In this document: positions 19,336 through 27,946 of the stretch, piece by piece
Layout: every line of letters starts with the position of its first letter
Numbering within the stretch: position 1 is the stretch's first letter
Origin: an uncultured Algibacter sp.
GTDB lineage: Bacteria; Bacteroidota; Bacteroidia; Flavobacteriales; Flavobacteriaceae
Assembly (NCBI GenBank): GCA_947499935.1
Contig: CANMQH010000001.1
Coordinates: 186,001-250,000 of the forward strand
DNA length: 64,000 nt
Direction of reading: 5' to 3'
Position numbers and translations under genes: made by a program
Notes under the pieces: model-generated
Databases searched by the model: none
The model's input: the letters and a program-made list of their open reading frames with translations, nothing else
What the model was told of the DNA's origin: nothing

Positions 19336-19562
19336 ATACAAAAGCAAGCAAAACTCGTAACGTAATTTTAATTTTTTTCATAGTGTCCAATATAATTTTC
19401 ATAGCATTTCAAAATATAGTTAGTTTTTTAACAAACAACTATGCTACGCGCCGCTGTATTTTTCGTCCTCGCCCGTAAGGGTATATTTTATTTCATGAAC
19501 TAGGTGAGTCCAGTTCAGCTTTCAAGAAAAAATAAATAATAGACATTAATACAGGTTAGAAA
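19336..19562 (+). promoter_or_regulatory. Long leader between Arg peptide and arginine cluster
   Basis: No gene. Visible elements are an AT hairpin ATAGTT/AACTAT (19416-19442), a 21-codon frame starting ATG at 19441 (MLRAAVFFVLARKG...), a small CCC-GTAA-GGG hairpin near 19473 and a repeat of CGCCGCTGT shared with the leader peptide (19321 region and 19449 region). The pattern suggests a regulated leader RNA, but I could not derive mutually exclusive structures by eye. Confidence 0.35.
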
Positions 19563-20171
19563 ATGAAGGTTGTAATAGCCAATAAATCACATATTAAATA
19601 CGCAGAGATAATCTGTGAAACCATTAAAGCATCTGCAGAGGTTAGAGGTACTGGTATAGCCAGACGTACTCCAGAATATATTGCTGCTAAAATGGAGAAT
19701 GGCAATGCCGTTATCGCTTTAGATGGGGATGTTTTTGCAGGGTTTTGCTACATAGAAAAATGGGGGCATGGTAAGTTTGTTGCTAATTCTGGTTTAATAG
19801 TGCATCCTGATTTTAGAGGTGTAGGACTTGCTAAAAAAATTAAGCATAAAGTATTTCAGCATTCAAAAGATAAATTTCCTGAGGCAAAGATTTTTAGTAT
19901 AACAACAGGATCGGCTGTAATGAAAATGAATAGCGATTTAGGTTACAAACCTGTTGTGTTTTCAGAATTAACAGATGATCAAACGTTTTGGGATGGTTGT
20001 CAAACCTGTAAAAATTACGATGTTTTAACACGTACAAATAGAAAAATGTGTCTATGTACAGGTATGCTGTACGATGCTAAGGCAAAAAAAGAGGCTGTAA
20101 AACCAATAAAGGAAGGCACTTTTAAAAGGCTGAAAAAAATTAAAGAGACATTGTTTCTTAAAAAAAGATAG
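19563..20171 (+). CDS. GNAT acetyltransferase, candidate N-acyl-glutamate synthase of arginine pathway
   Basis: 202-residue GCN5-related N-acyltransferase. The acyl-CoA motif A is VHPDFRGVGLAKKI, with R85-G86-x-G88-x-A90. As first gene of the arginine cluster, with no other ArgA or ArgJ in it, it probably makes N-acetyl- or N-succinyl-glutamate. The acyl group is not decided by sequence. Odd feature: after the GNAT fold lies CQTC (146-149) and CLC (163-165), a spaced Cys set that could bind zinc or iron. The last 30 residues are Lys-rich. The next gene, argG, begins 50 bases later. Confidence 0.8.
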   Translation: MKVVIANKSHIKYAEIICETIKASAEVRGTGIARRTPEYIAAKMENGNAVIALDGDVFAGFCYIEKWGHGKFVANSGLIVHPDFRGVGLAKKIKHKVFQHSKDKFPEAKIFSITTGSAVMKMNSDLGYKPVVFSELTDDQTFWDGCQTCKNYDVLTRTNRKMCLCTGMLYDAKAKKEAVKPIKEGTFKRLKKIKETLFLKKR

Positions 20172-20185
20172 AAAGTAAAATAAAA

Positions 20186-20205
20186 ATTTCCTGATTAGAG
20201 GAAAT
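20186..20205 (+). promoter_or_regulatory. Small hairpin before argG
   Basis: ATTTCCT and AGGAAAT form a 7-bp stem 16 bases upstream of the argG start. It could affect initiation or mRNA processing; no T run follows. Confidence 0.3.
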
Positions 20206-20221
20206 GAAAAAATAGTTTTCA

Positions 20222-21397
20222 ATGAAAAAATTAGTAATAGCATATAGTGGCGGATTAGATACATCGTATTGTGCCGTAAGTTTATCAAAAACGTATGATG
20301 TTCATGCAGTAAGCGTAAATACAGGAGGATTTACAAGCGAAGAAATAAAGTATATAGAAAGTAATGCCTATAAAATGGGCGTATCTACTTATAAGAATAT
20401 TGATGCCGTTGCGACGTTTTATCAAAAAGTGGTTAAGTATTTAATTTTTGGTAATGTTTTAAAAAATAACAGTTACCCGTTATCAGTAAGTGCAGAACGT
20501 ATTATTCAAGCTATAGAAATTATTGAATATGCTAAAAGTATAGATGCAGAATATATAGCGCATGGTAGTACAGGAGCAGGAAATGATCAAGTAAGATTTG
20601 ATATGATTTTTCAAACCTTAGCACCAAATATTAAAATTATTACGCCTATTAGGGATCAAAAATTAACCAGACAACAAGAGATTGATTACTTAAAAGAAAA
20701 CGGAATAGAAGCCTCTTGGGAAAAAGCAAAATACTCGGTTAATAAAGGACTTTGGGGAACAAGTGTTGGTGGTGAAGAAACCTTAACTTCGGAAAAACCA
20801 TTGCCAGAGCATGCTTACCCGTCTCAATTAGAAAAGGAAGATGAAGAAAACGTAACCTTAACGTTTAAAAACGGTGAGTTTGTAGCTTTTAATGGTGAAG
20901 AAAACGTACCAGAAGTTAATATTGAAAAGCTAAATGATATAGCATCAGCATATGCTATAGGCAGAGATATTCATGTAGGTGATACTATTGTTGGGATAAA
21001 AGGGCGTGTTGGTTTTGAAGCTGCAGCAGCATTAATAACTGTAAAAGCACACCATTTATTAGAAAAGCATACACTTACTAAATGGCAATTACAGCATAAA
21101 GAATATTTATCTAGTTTTTATGGTATGCATTTACATGAAGGTCAGTATTTAGATCCTGTAATGCGGAATATAGAAGCGTTTTTACAAAGTAGTCAAGAGA
21201 TGGTTTCTGGTGATGTCATGGTAAGTTTAAAACCGTATCATTTTTCTTTAGATGGAATAAAATCTGAACACGATTTAATGAGTGCGAAGTTTGGGAGCTA
21301 TGGAGAGGAAAACAAAGCATGGACTGCCGATGATGCCAAAGGGTTTATTAAAATTCTAGGAAATCAGAACAAAATATACAGACAAGTAAATTTGTAA
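20222..21397 (+). CDS. argG: Argininosuccinate synthase
   Basis: Joins citrulline and aspartate using ATP. 391 residues, the usual short bacterial form. N-terminal PP-loop AYSGGLDTSYC at 8-18, then STGAGNDQVRFD and the C-terminal YSSFYG-like synthetase segment. Members of this family normally read GCTGKGNDQVRF; here GSTGAGNDQVRF is the lineage variant. It is the second gene of the cluster and is followed by a dispersed palindromic repeat before argC. Confidence 0.96.
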   Translation: MKKLVIAYSGGLDTSYCAVSLSKTYDVHAVSVNTGGFTSEEIKYIESNAYKMGVSTYKNIDAVATFYQKVVKYLIFGNVLKNNSYPLSVSAERIIQAIEIIEYAKSIDAEYIAHGSTGAGNDQVRFDMIFQTLAPNIKIITPIRDQKLTRQQEIDYLKENGIEASWEKAKYSVNKGLWGTSVGGEETLTSEKPLPEHAYPSQLEKEDEENVTLTFKNGEFVAFNGEENVPEVNIEKLNDIASAYAIGRDIHVGDTIVGIKGRVGFEAAAALITVKAHHLLEKHTLTKWQLQHKEYLSSFYGMHLHEGQYLDPVMRNIEAFLQSSQEMVSGDVMVSLKPYHFSLDGIKSEHDLMSAKFGSYGEENKAWTADDAKGFIKILGNQNKIYRQVNL

Positions 21398-21407
21398 TGA
21401 GTTTGAA

Positions 21408-21440
21408 AGACCTGTCAGGTTTTTAAAACCTGACAGGTCT
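21408..21440. repeat. Palindromic dispersed repeat A, copy 1 (argG-argC gap)
   Basis: A 33-bp near-perfect dyad beginning AGACCTGTCAGGTTTTT and continuing with its reverse complement. Identical in sequence to copies 2, 3 and 4. In RNA it would be a stem of about 15 bp. Confidence 0.95.
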
Positions 21441-21476
21441 GAAATATAAACTAGTATTTAAAATGAAAAAGAGTGA

Positions 21477-21503
21477 GTCATTTCGACGTAAGGAGAAATC
21501 ACA
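21477..21503. repeat. Dispersed repeat B, copy 1
   Basis: GTCATTTCGACGTAAGGAG followed by AAATCACA. It differs by one base from the copy at 24822-24848. A degenerate partner ATCATTTCGACATAG follows at about 21545. Confidence 0.85.
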
Positions 21504-21583
21504 TAATTTTAAGAAGCTATTCTATGTGATGTTTCAATAGTACATCATTTCGACATAGACATAGAACAAAAAAGAGTAAAAAA

Positions 21584-22567
21584 ATGAAAAATATAAAAGC
21601 AGGAATTATTGGAGGCGCCGGTTACACGGCAGGCGAATTAATTAGATTACTAATTAACCACCCAAAAACTGAAATTAATTTTGTGTTTAGTACAAGTAAT
21701 GCGGGTAACAAGATTAGTAAGGTACACCAAGATTTAGTAGGAAGTTTAGATTTGAAATTTACAGATACAGTAAACCCCAATGTTGATGTTTTGTTTTTAT
21801 GTTTAGGTCATGGTAATTCTGTTAAGTTTTTAGAAGCAAATACGTTTTCAGAAAACACAAAAATCATTGATTTAGGAAATGATTTTAGACTAGAAGCGGA
21901 TAAAGTTTTTAGCGGAAAGACGTTTGTTTATGGTTTGCCAGAACTGAATAAAGAAGCTATTATAGATGCTAACTATATTGCAAATCCAGGCTGTTTTGCT
22001 ACGGCCATACAATTAGGGTTATTACCATTGGCTGATGCTGGTTTAATTAAAAAAGATGTGCACATTAATGCGGTTACTGGAGCAACTGGTGCAGGAACAT
22101 CGTTATCTGCAACGACACATTATACATGGCGAGATAATAATTTCTCGTATTACAAACCATTTACGCATCAGCATTTAGGAGAAATAAATCAGTCGGTTAA
22201 TCAGTTACAAAATGATTTTGCTTCGGAAATTATTTTTATGCCAAATAGGGGTAATTTTTCAAGAGGTATTTTTGCAACGATTTATACTGACTTTGAAGGT
22301 ACTGTTGAAGATGCTAAAGCTATTTATAAGTCGTTTTACGCCGATGCTAAATTTACATTTGTATCGGATGAGTTTTTACATATGAAACAAGTTGTAAATA
22401 CTAATAAATGCTTGGTGCATTTACATAAACATAATAACAAATTATTAATTACGAGTTGTATTGATAATTTATTAAAAGGTGCTTCTGGACAGGCAGTGCA
22501 AAATATGAATTTAATGTTTGGTTTAGAAGAAACGACGGGACTTGGATTAAAGGCTACGTATTTTTAA
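21584..22567 (+). CDS. argC: N-acetyl (or N-succinyl)-gamma-glutamyl-phosphate reductase
   Basis: Reduces the acyl-glutamyl phosphate to the semialdehyde with NADPH. 327 residues. The Rossmann motif GIIGGAGYTAGEL starts at residue 8. The catalytic Cys137 lies in ANPGCFATA, and GASGQAVQNMNLM closes the protein. It follows argG by 186 bases that hold repeats A and B. Acyl-group specificity (acetyl or succinyl) should match the transcarbamylase further down. Confidence 0.95.
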   Translation: MKNIKAGIIGGAGYTAGELIRLLINHPKTEINFVFSTSNAGNKISKVHQDLVGSLDLKFTDTVNPNVDVLFLCLGHGNSVKFLEANTFSENTKIIDLGNDFRLEADKVFSGKTFVYGLPELNKEAIIDANYIANPGCFATAIQLGLLPLADAGLIKKDVHINAVTGATGAGTSLSATTHYTWRDNNFSYYKPFTHQHLGEINQSVNQLQNDFASEIIFMPNRGNFSRGIFATIYTDFEGTVEDAKAIYKSFYADAKFTFVSDEFLHMKQVVNTNKCLVHLHKHNNKLLITSCIDNLLKGASGQAVQNMNLMFGLEETTGLGLKATYF

Positions 22568-22600
22568 TCCCCACCTAACCTCCCCGAAGGGGAGGAATGG
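22568..22600. repeat. GC-rich dispersed repeat D, copy 1
   Basis: CCCCACCTAACCTCCCCGAA followed by GGGGAGGAATGG. It is an island of C/G runs in AT-rich DNA. A related inverted element lies at 22690-22720 and another before argB. Confidence 0.75.
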
Positions 22601-22622
22601 ATTGCGGATATAAACGTAAATA

Positions 22623-22655
22623 AGACCTGTCAGGTTTTTAAAACCTGACAGGTCT
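22623..22655. repeat. Palindromic dispersed repeat A, copy 2 (argC-proC gap)
   Basis: Same 33-bp dyad as at 21408-21440, followed again by GAAA. Confidence 0.95.
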
Positions 22656-22689
22656 GAAAATGAAGCTTTTTTAGAGCAAGAGTGAGTGT

Positions 22690-22720
22690 CCCCCTCCTTA
22701 GCAGGGGCTAGGGGAGGATT
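22690..22720. repeat. GC-rich dispersed repeat D, copy 2 (variant)
   Basis: CCCCCTCCTTAGCAGGGG then CTAGGGGAGGATT: C-rich and G-rich halves that can fold on each other. Confidence 0.6.
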
Positions 22721-22734
22721 TAGAGCAACAGTGA

Positions 22735-22819
22735 CGCGTTAGGGATAGTAGTGGAAAGCCCACAGCGACCTTTTGGGAGCGAGGACTTGTAACGAATAGC
22801 CCGACCCTTGTGGTAACGC
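22735..22819. repeat. Dispersed repeat C, copy 1 (upstream of proC)
   Basis: An 85-bp element from CGCGTTAGGGAT to GACCCTTGTGGTAACGC with internal AAAGCCCACAGCGACC. It aligns with 36478-36567 over nearly its whole length and more distantly with 40654-40706. GC content is well above the surroundings. Confidence 0.85.
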
Positions 22820-22873
22820 AAAAAAAGAATAAAAATACTTTCGCTTTCGCGGAAATAAAAAATAGTTATAATT

Positions 22874-23668
22874 ATGAAAGTAGCAATTATAGGAGCAGGG
22901 AGTTTAGGACAATCTATAGCTAAAGGTTTATTAAGTTCTGAAGCTTTAACGGCTTTATGCTTAACAAAAAGAAACTTGGATGCTATACAGGGATTTGATA
23001 CCGATAAGAGAGTGACTTTGACATCGGATAATGCATTGGCAGTACAGAACTCGGATATTGTAATTTTTGCGATTCAACCCAGACATTTCGAAGGTATTTT
23101 AAATGCTGTTAAACCGCACTTAAAAGCGAGTCAGGTATTAATTTCTGTAATTACGGGATTTGCTATTTCAAGAATTGAAGATATTGTTGGTAAAGCGAGT
23201 TATATTATTCGCTCTATGCCAAATACGGCGGCTTCGGTTGGACAATCGATGACGTGTATTTCGACTAACGAAAAAGGTAAGGAAAAGGTGGAGTTGGCTA
23301 AAACTATTTTTAATAGTATGGGACGTTCTATGGTTATTCCAGAAGAGCAATTGCAAGCAGCAACTGTTATTTGTGCTAGTGGTATTGCCTTTTGGATGCG
23401 TTTAATTCGTGCCACAACCCAAGGTGCTGTGCAATTAGGTTTTGAGGCTCATGAGGCTCATGAATTAGCCATGCAAACCTGTTTTGGAGCTGCAACCTTA
23501 TTAAAAGAATCTGGGAAACACCCAGAAGAAGAGATTGACCGCGTTACCACACCAAGTGGATGTACTATTGAAGGTTTGAATGAAATGGAACATCGAGGAT
23601 TAAGTTCTTCGCTTATAAAAGGTATTAACGCATCGTTCGAAAAAATTAACCAAATTAAAACCAATTAA
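22874..23668 (+). CDS. proC: Pyrroline-5-carboxylate reductase
   Basis: Last step of proline synthesis, reducing pyrroline-5-carboxylate with NAD(P)H. 264 residues, usual length. N-terminal GAGSLGQSIAKGL Rossmann motif, and the family signature near the C-terminus (DRVTTPSGCTIEGLNEME, normally VTSPGGTT). It ends one base before argD begins, so co-translation is likely. proC, proA and proB are interleaved among arg genes because both pathways start from glutamate. Confidence 0.94.
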   Translation: MKVAIIGAGSLGQSIAKGLLSSEALTALCLTKRNLDAIQGFDTDKRVTLTSDNALAVQNSDIVIFAIQPRHFEGILNAVKPHLKASQVLISVITGFAISRIEDIVGKASYIIRSMPNTAASVGQSMTCISTNEKGKEKVELAKTIFNSMGRSMVIPEEQLQAATVICASGIAFWMRLIRATTQGAVQLGFEAHEAHELAMQTCFGAATLLKESGKHPEEEIDRVTTPSGCTIEGLNEMEHRGLSSSLIKGINASFEKINQIKTN

Positions 23669-23669
23669 A

Positions 23670-24800
23670 ATGCCATTATTTGACGTTTATCCATTATATA
23701 ATGTAACCCCAGTTTCGGGAAAAGGTATTCATGTTTACGATGATAAGGGTACCGAATACTTAGACCTTTATGGTGGACACGCCGTGATTTCAATTGGTCA
23801 TGCGCATCCTAACTATGTTAATGCGATTACAGACCAAGTGAATGCTTTAGGGTTTTATTCTAATGCCATTCAGAATCCGTTACAAAAACAATTGGCAGAT
23901 AAAATTGAAGCCCTTTCTGGTTGTCAAGATTACGAATTATTTTTATGTAATTCTGGTGCCGAGGCAAATGAAAACGCGTTGAAACTAGCATCGTTTAAAA
24001 CAGGTAAAAAGCGTGTTGTTGCTTTTAGTAATGGGTTTCATGGGCGTACATCGGCAGCTGTAGCAGCAACCGATAATAAAAATATTATTGCGCCAATAAA
24101 TGCGCAACAAGCGGTTACCATTTTGCCTTTAAATGATATTGAAGGTGTTAAAGCTGAATTAGAAAAAGGGGATGTTTGTGCGGTTATTGTAGAGTTTATT
24201 CAAGGGGTTGGTGGATTAGACCAAGCAACTACAGCGTTTTTTGAGCAAGTAGATGTACTTTGTAAAGCTAATAATACTATGTTTATTGCCGATGAGGTAC
24301 AATCTGGTTATGGACGTTCTGGTAAATTCTTTGCGTTTCAGCATTACAACGTAACACCAGATATTATATCTATAGCCAAAGGTATGGGGAATGGTTTTCC
24401 TATTGGTGGTATATTAATTCACCCGAGTATAGAATCTAAATACGGTATGTTAGGAACTACATTTGGAGGAAATCATTTAGCATGTGCGGCTGGTTTAGCC
24501 GTTTTAAATACGATTGAAGAAGAACAATTAATTGATAATACCAATGTGATGTCTGCGTATTTTATATCGGTAGCTAAAACTATTCCGCAGATAAAACATA
24601 TAAAAGGGAGGGGCTTAATGTTAGGTTTGGAATTTGATTTTGAAGTTGGAGACTTACGCAAAGAACTTATATATAGCCACCATATGTTTACTGGAGGTGC
24701 AGCTAATAAAAAACTGTTAAGAATATTACCGCCATTAAATATTAAGAAAGAACATATTGATCAGTTTTTTGAAGCACTTAAAAAGGCTTTAAAAGAATAA
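23670..24800 (+). CDS. argD: Acyl-ornithine aminotransferase
   Basis: PLP class III aminotransferase converting the acyl-glutamate semialdehyde to acyl-ornithine. 376 residues. PLP lysine Lys237 in SIAKGMGNGFPIGG. Asp208 lies in IADEVQSGYGRSGKF. The phosphate-binding NSGAEANENALKLA is also present. The start ATG at 23670 directly follows the proC stop. Bacteroidota members of this family can act on acetyl- or succinyl-ornithine; the sequence does not decide. Confidence 0.93.
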   Translation: MPLFDVYPLYNVTPVSGKGIHVYDDKGTEYLDLYGGHAVISIGHAHPNYVNAITDQVNALGFYSNAIQNPLQKQLADKIEALSGCQDYELFLCNSGAEANENALKLASFKTGKKRVVAFSNGFHGRTSAAVAATDNKNIIAPINAQQAVTILPLNDIEGVKAELEKGDVCAVIVEFIQGVGGLDQATTAFFEQVDVLCKANNTMFIADEVQSGYGRSGKFFAFQHYNVTPDIISIAKGMGNGFPIGGILIHPSIESKYGMLGTTFGGNHLACAAGLAVLNTIEEEQLIDNTNVMSAYFISVAKTIPQIKHIKGRGLMLGLEFDFEVGDLRKELIYSHHMFTGGAANKKLLRILPPLNIKKEHIDQFFEALKKALKE

Positions 24801-24821
24801 TTTAAATATAGAAGCAGTTTT

Positions 24822-24848
24822 GTCATTTCGACGAAAGGAGAAATCACA
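24822..24848. repeat. Dispersed repeat B, copy 2 (argD-proA gap)
   Basis: GTCATTTCGACGAAAGGAG followed by AAATCACA, one base different from copy 1 at 21477. Confidence 0.85.
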
Positions 24849-24923
24849 CAAGTAGCTAAAAAAATTGGTAGGTAACGAAAAGCTGAACAGAAGACTGAAT
24901 ACTGCTTGTTTAAAATTAAAAAA

Positions 24924-26117
24924 ATGAACACATTATTATCCATAGAAAAAAGAAATGCTGTTTTACTAAAAATGGCTGTGCTTTTAGAACAAGAACGCCA
25001 AGCGATAATGGCCATTAATAAAACGGATTTAGAGGCTTACAATGGCGATGATATTTCGATGTTTGATCGTTTAAAAGTAGATGATTCTAAAGTAGACGAA
25101 ATGATTAAGTCGGTAACACATTTAGCGTCTCAAGAAGATCCTGTTGGTGTGGAGCGTTTTAGTTTTAATCACGATAATGGGATGCAGGTTTATAACAAAA
25201 CAGCATCGTTTGGTACGGTTTTAATTATTTACGAATCTAGGCCAGATGTAACGGTTGAAGCGGCTGGTATTGCCTTTAAATCGGGTAATAAAATAGTATT
25301 AAAAGGCGGAAAAGAATCACTCCGCTCTAACTTAAAAATTGTGGAGTTATGGCATCAAGCTTTGAAAGAAGAAAGTGCCTCTACAGATTGGGTGGAGTAT
25401 TTACAATTCAACAGAACAGAAACGCAAGCCTTTTTAGAAAAACCAACACAAAAAGTCGATTTAATTGTACCTCGTGGAGGCGAACGTTTAATTGCTTTTG
25501 TAAAAGAACACGCTACTTGTCCTGTAATTATTAGCGGACGTGGTAATAACTTTGTGTATGTACACCGTGAAGCTGATGTAGATATGGCTTTGGATATTAT
25601 TATCAATGGAAAATCAAAAATATCGGCTTGTAATGCGGTAGATAAAGTGTTGATAGATAAAAAACTTCCAAATAAAGACGCATTCATAAAAAACTTGATT
25701 TCTAAATTGAAAGATTCTAATATCGCCATTTTAGGAGATGAAGCTACTTGCAAATTTGATAAAATTGACCCTTTTGAATCGGATGACATTTGGTACGAAG
25801 AATTTTTAGATTACAAGATTGTTGTTGGAGAAATAGCATCTAATGCAGATACTATTGCAAAAATAAACAAATATTCTGGCGGACATTCATCTGTAATTGT
25901 AACAAGCAATGAAGCCGAAGCGAAGTTGTTTATGGAGAATGTAGATACAGCAGCGGTATACCATAATGCATCAACGCGTTTTACAGATGGTGGTCAATTA
26001 GGATTGGGAGGCGAATTAGCCATAAGTACAGATAAATTACACCAACGTGGTCCTATAGGTTTACAGCATTTGGTAACTAATAAATGGTATGTTCATGGTA
26101 ATGGACAAATAAGATAG
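24924..26117 (+). CDS. proA: Gamma-glutamyl phosphate reductase
   Basis: Second step of proline synthesis, reducing glutamyl phosphate to the semialdehyde. I start at ATG 24924 (397 residues); an in-frame TTG at 24906 gives six extra residues with no support. Aldehyde-dehydrogenase-like fold with SFGTVLIIYESRPDVTVEAA, the catalytic Cys in KISACNAVDKVL and the C-terminal FTDGGQLGLGGELAIST. proA precedes proB here, the reverse of the order in E. coli. Confidence 0.94.
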   Translation: MNTLLSIEKRNAVLLKMAVLLEQERQAIMAINKTDLEAYNGDDISMFDRLKVDDSKVDEMIKSVTHLASQEDPVGVERFSFNHDNGMQVYNKTASFGTVLIIYESRPDVTVEAAGIAFKSGNKIVLKGGKESLRSNLKIVELWHQALKEESASTDWVEYLQFNRTETQAFLEKPTQKVDLIVPRGGERLIAFVKEHATCPVIISGRGNNFVYVHREADVDMALDIIINGKSKISACNAVDKVLIDKKLPNKDAFIKNLISKLKDSNIAILGDEATCKFDKIDPFESDDIWYEEFLDYKIVVGEIASNADTIAKINKYSGGHSSVIVTSNEAEAKLFMENVDTAAVYHNASTRFTDGGQLGLGGELAISTDKLHQRGPIGLQHLVTNKWYVHGNGQIR

Positions 26118-26171
26118 CCCATAATGGAGATTTAAGAAATAAGCCCGTACTTGTTAATAGTCAATATAAAA

Positions 26172-26933
26172 ATGAAAAAGAAACGCATATTACTAAAAAT
26201 AGGATCTAATACACTTACCAAAGAAACCGATAATATTTCTAGAGGTAAAATTGAAGATCTTGCTAATCAAATAGCGAAGCTTCAATATACTTGTGAGTTT
26301 ATTATTGTGAGTTCTGGTGCTATTGCGGTGGCTAAACAATTTGTAAAATTGGAAAGTAAACAAAAAGATGTTTTTGTAAAACAAGCCTTAGCATCTATTG
26401 GTCAGCCACATTTAATTAGAATTTATCAAGAGATTTTTAGAGAATATGGGTTGTTAACATCACAGTGTTTATTGTCGTATTCAGATTTTGAAAAACAAGA
26501 AAGCAAAACCAATATTGTAAATACCATTAACGTATTGGTTAATAATAATTATATCCCTATTATTAATGAAAATGATACGGTTGCAACCGATGAAATTAAA
26601 TTTGGTGATAATGATAAATTAGGAGCACTTACCGCATCACTTTTAGAAGTCGATTTATTTATAATAGCAACTAATACGGATGGTATTTATACTAAAGCGT
26701 CTATGGAAAATGGTACGCCAAAAACTATAGAATTAGTTGAAGATTTAAACGAATTAACCAATCAAGTGGTAGATTCTAAATCGACTCATGGCAGTGGAGG
26801 TATGCAGTCTAAAATTGAAGCAGCATCGGTAACAAAACAATCAAATATTGAAACTTGGATTGTAAACGGGTTAGAAGATCACTTTATAACCAATGCTTTT
26901 GATGGTAAAATACTGTTTACTAGAATAAAATAA
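26172..26933 (+). CDS. proB: Glutamate 5-kinase (no PUA domain)
   Basis: First step of proline synthesis, phosphorylating glutamate. I start at ATG 26172 (253 residues) rather than the TTG at 26151. The amino-acid kinase fold is complete: LLKIGSNTLT, IIVSSGAIAVAKQ, IINENDTVATDEIKFGDND and GSGGMQSKIEAA. The C-terminal PUA domain of E. coli ProB (367 residues) is absent. Short forms remain kinases; loss of PUA mainly alters assembly and regulation in studied cases. Confidence 0.93.
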   Translation: MKKKRILLKIGSNTLTKETDNISRGKIEDLANQIAKLQYTCEFIIVSSGAIAVAKQFVKLESKQKDVFVKQALASIGQPHLIRIYQEIFREYGLLTSQCLLSYSDFEKQESKTNIVNTINVLVNNNYIPIINENDTVATDEIKFGDNDKLGALTASLLEVDLFIIATNTDGIYTKASMENGTPKTIELVEDLNELTNQVVDSKSTHGSGGMQSKIEAASVTKQSNIETWIVNGLEDHFITNAFDGKILFTRIK

Positions 26934-26942
26934 GAGAATCAT

Positions 26943-26975
26943 AGACCTGTCAGGTTTTTAAAACCTGACAGGTCT
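26943..26975. repeat. Palindromic dispersed repeat A, copy 3 (proB-argF' gap)
   Basis: Same 33-bp dyad as the other copies; starts 9 bases after the proB stop and ends 19 bases before the next start. Confidence 0.95.
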
Positions 26976-26994
26976 GAAAACGATAAAAAAGCAA

Positions 26995-27936
26995 ATGAAA
27001 CATTACACATCCATACACGATATAGATAATATAAAGGCTTGGATTGAAGAAGCCAAAGCATTAAAGAAGTATCCTTTAAAGCATATAGAATTAGGAAAAC
27101 ATAAAACCATTGGGTTATTATTTTTTAATTCCAGTTTACGTACCCGTTTAAGTACGCAAAAGGCAGCTTTAAATTTAGGTATGAATCCTATCGTGATGAA
27201 TGTGTCGGGAGATGCCTGGGGAATCGAGTTTGGAGATGGTACAGTGATGAATGGTAATACTGCAGAGCATATAAAAGAAGCCTCTGCTGTAGTTTCTCAA
27301 TATTGCGATATTATCGCGGTGAGAGCATTTCCAACCTTAACAGACAAGATAAAGGACGAAAGTGAACATGTTATGAATGCCTTTAAAAAATATGCATCGG
27401 TGCCTATTGTAAGTATGGAAAGTGCTACAGGGCATCCGTTACAAGGATTAACAGATGCTATTACTATTTCGGAAAACGCCAAAGTAGCACGACCAAAAGT
27501 CGTGTTAAGTTGGGCGCCACACGTTAAAGCTTTACCTCATGCTGTGGCGAATAGTTTTGTTCGGGCTATGCAAAAAATGGATGTAGAGTTTGTAATAACG
27601 AATCCAGAAGGCTATAATTTAAGTCCAGAAATAACAGGAGATACGCCAATAATTCATAATCAAGACAACGCATTTACGAATGCGGATTTCGTTTATACCA
27701 AAAACTGGAGTTCTTATGAAGATTACGGAAATGTATTAAATACAGACCCTAATTGGATGATAACAAAAGAGAAATTAGGTGATGCAAAATTTATGCATTG
27801 TTTACCAGTAAGACGAAATGTGGTGGTTGAAGATGCTGTTTTAGATAGCGATAGTTCGTTGGTTATTGAGCAGGCCAATAATAGAACGTTTGCAGCGCAA
27901 TTGGTGCTTAAAAAAATATTAGAGAATTTAAAATAA
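26995..27936 (+). CDS. N-acyl-ornithine carbamoyltransferase (SOTCase/AOTCase family)
   Basis: Carbamoyl-phosphate-dependent enzyme acting on N-acylated ornithine rather than free ornithine. 313 residues. FFNSSLRTRLSTQKAA carries the carbamoyl-phosphate site, and the C-terminal FMHCLPVRRNVVVEDAV resembles Bacteroides fragilis succinylornithine transcarbamylase. Published work on this family shows that one position sets acyl choice: Glu92 in Xanthomonas (acetyl) against Pro90 in Bacteroides (succinyl). Here it is Ala90 (GNTAEH), and a Glu92-to-Ala change was reported to favour succinyl substrate. Succinyl use is therefore more likely, but unproven. Confidence 0.93.
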   Translation: MKHYTSIHDIDNIKAWIEEAKALKKYPLKHIELGKHKTIGLLFFNSSLRTRLSTQKAALNLGMNPIVMNVSGDAWGIEFGDGTVMNGNTAEHIKEASAVVSQYCDIIAVRAFPTLTDKIKDESEHVMNAFKKYASVPIVSMESATGHPLQGLTDAITISENAKVARPKVVLSWAPHVKALPHAVANSFVRAMQKMDVEFVITNPEGYNLSPEITGDTPIIHNQDNAFTNADFVYTKNWSSYEDYGNVLNTDPNWMITKEKLGDAKFMHCLPVRRNVVVEDAVLDSDSSLVIEQANNRTFAAQLVLKKILENLK

Positions 27937-27946
27937 TCGTTAAAAA

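Noticed and set aside
22623-22655. Repeat A copies as ordinary rho-independent terminators
   Set aside because: The A/T runs are in the loop rather than after the stem, and the copies lie inside one gene cluster, so termination is not supported.
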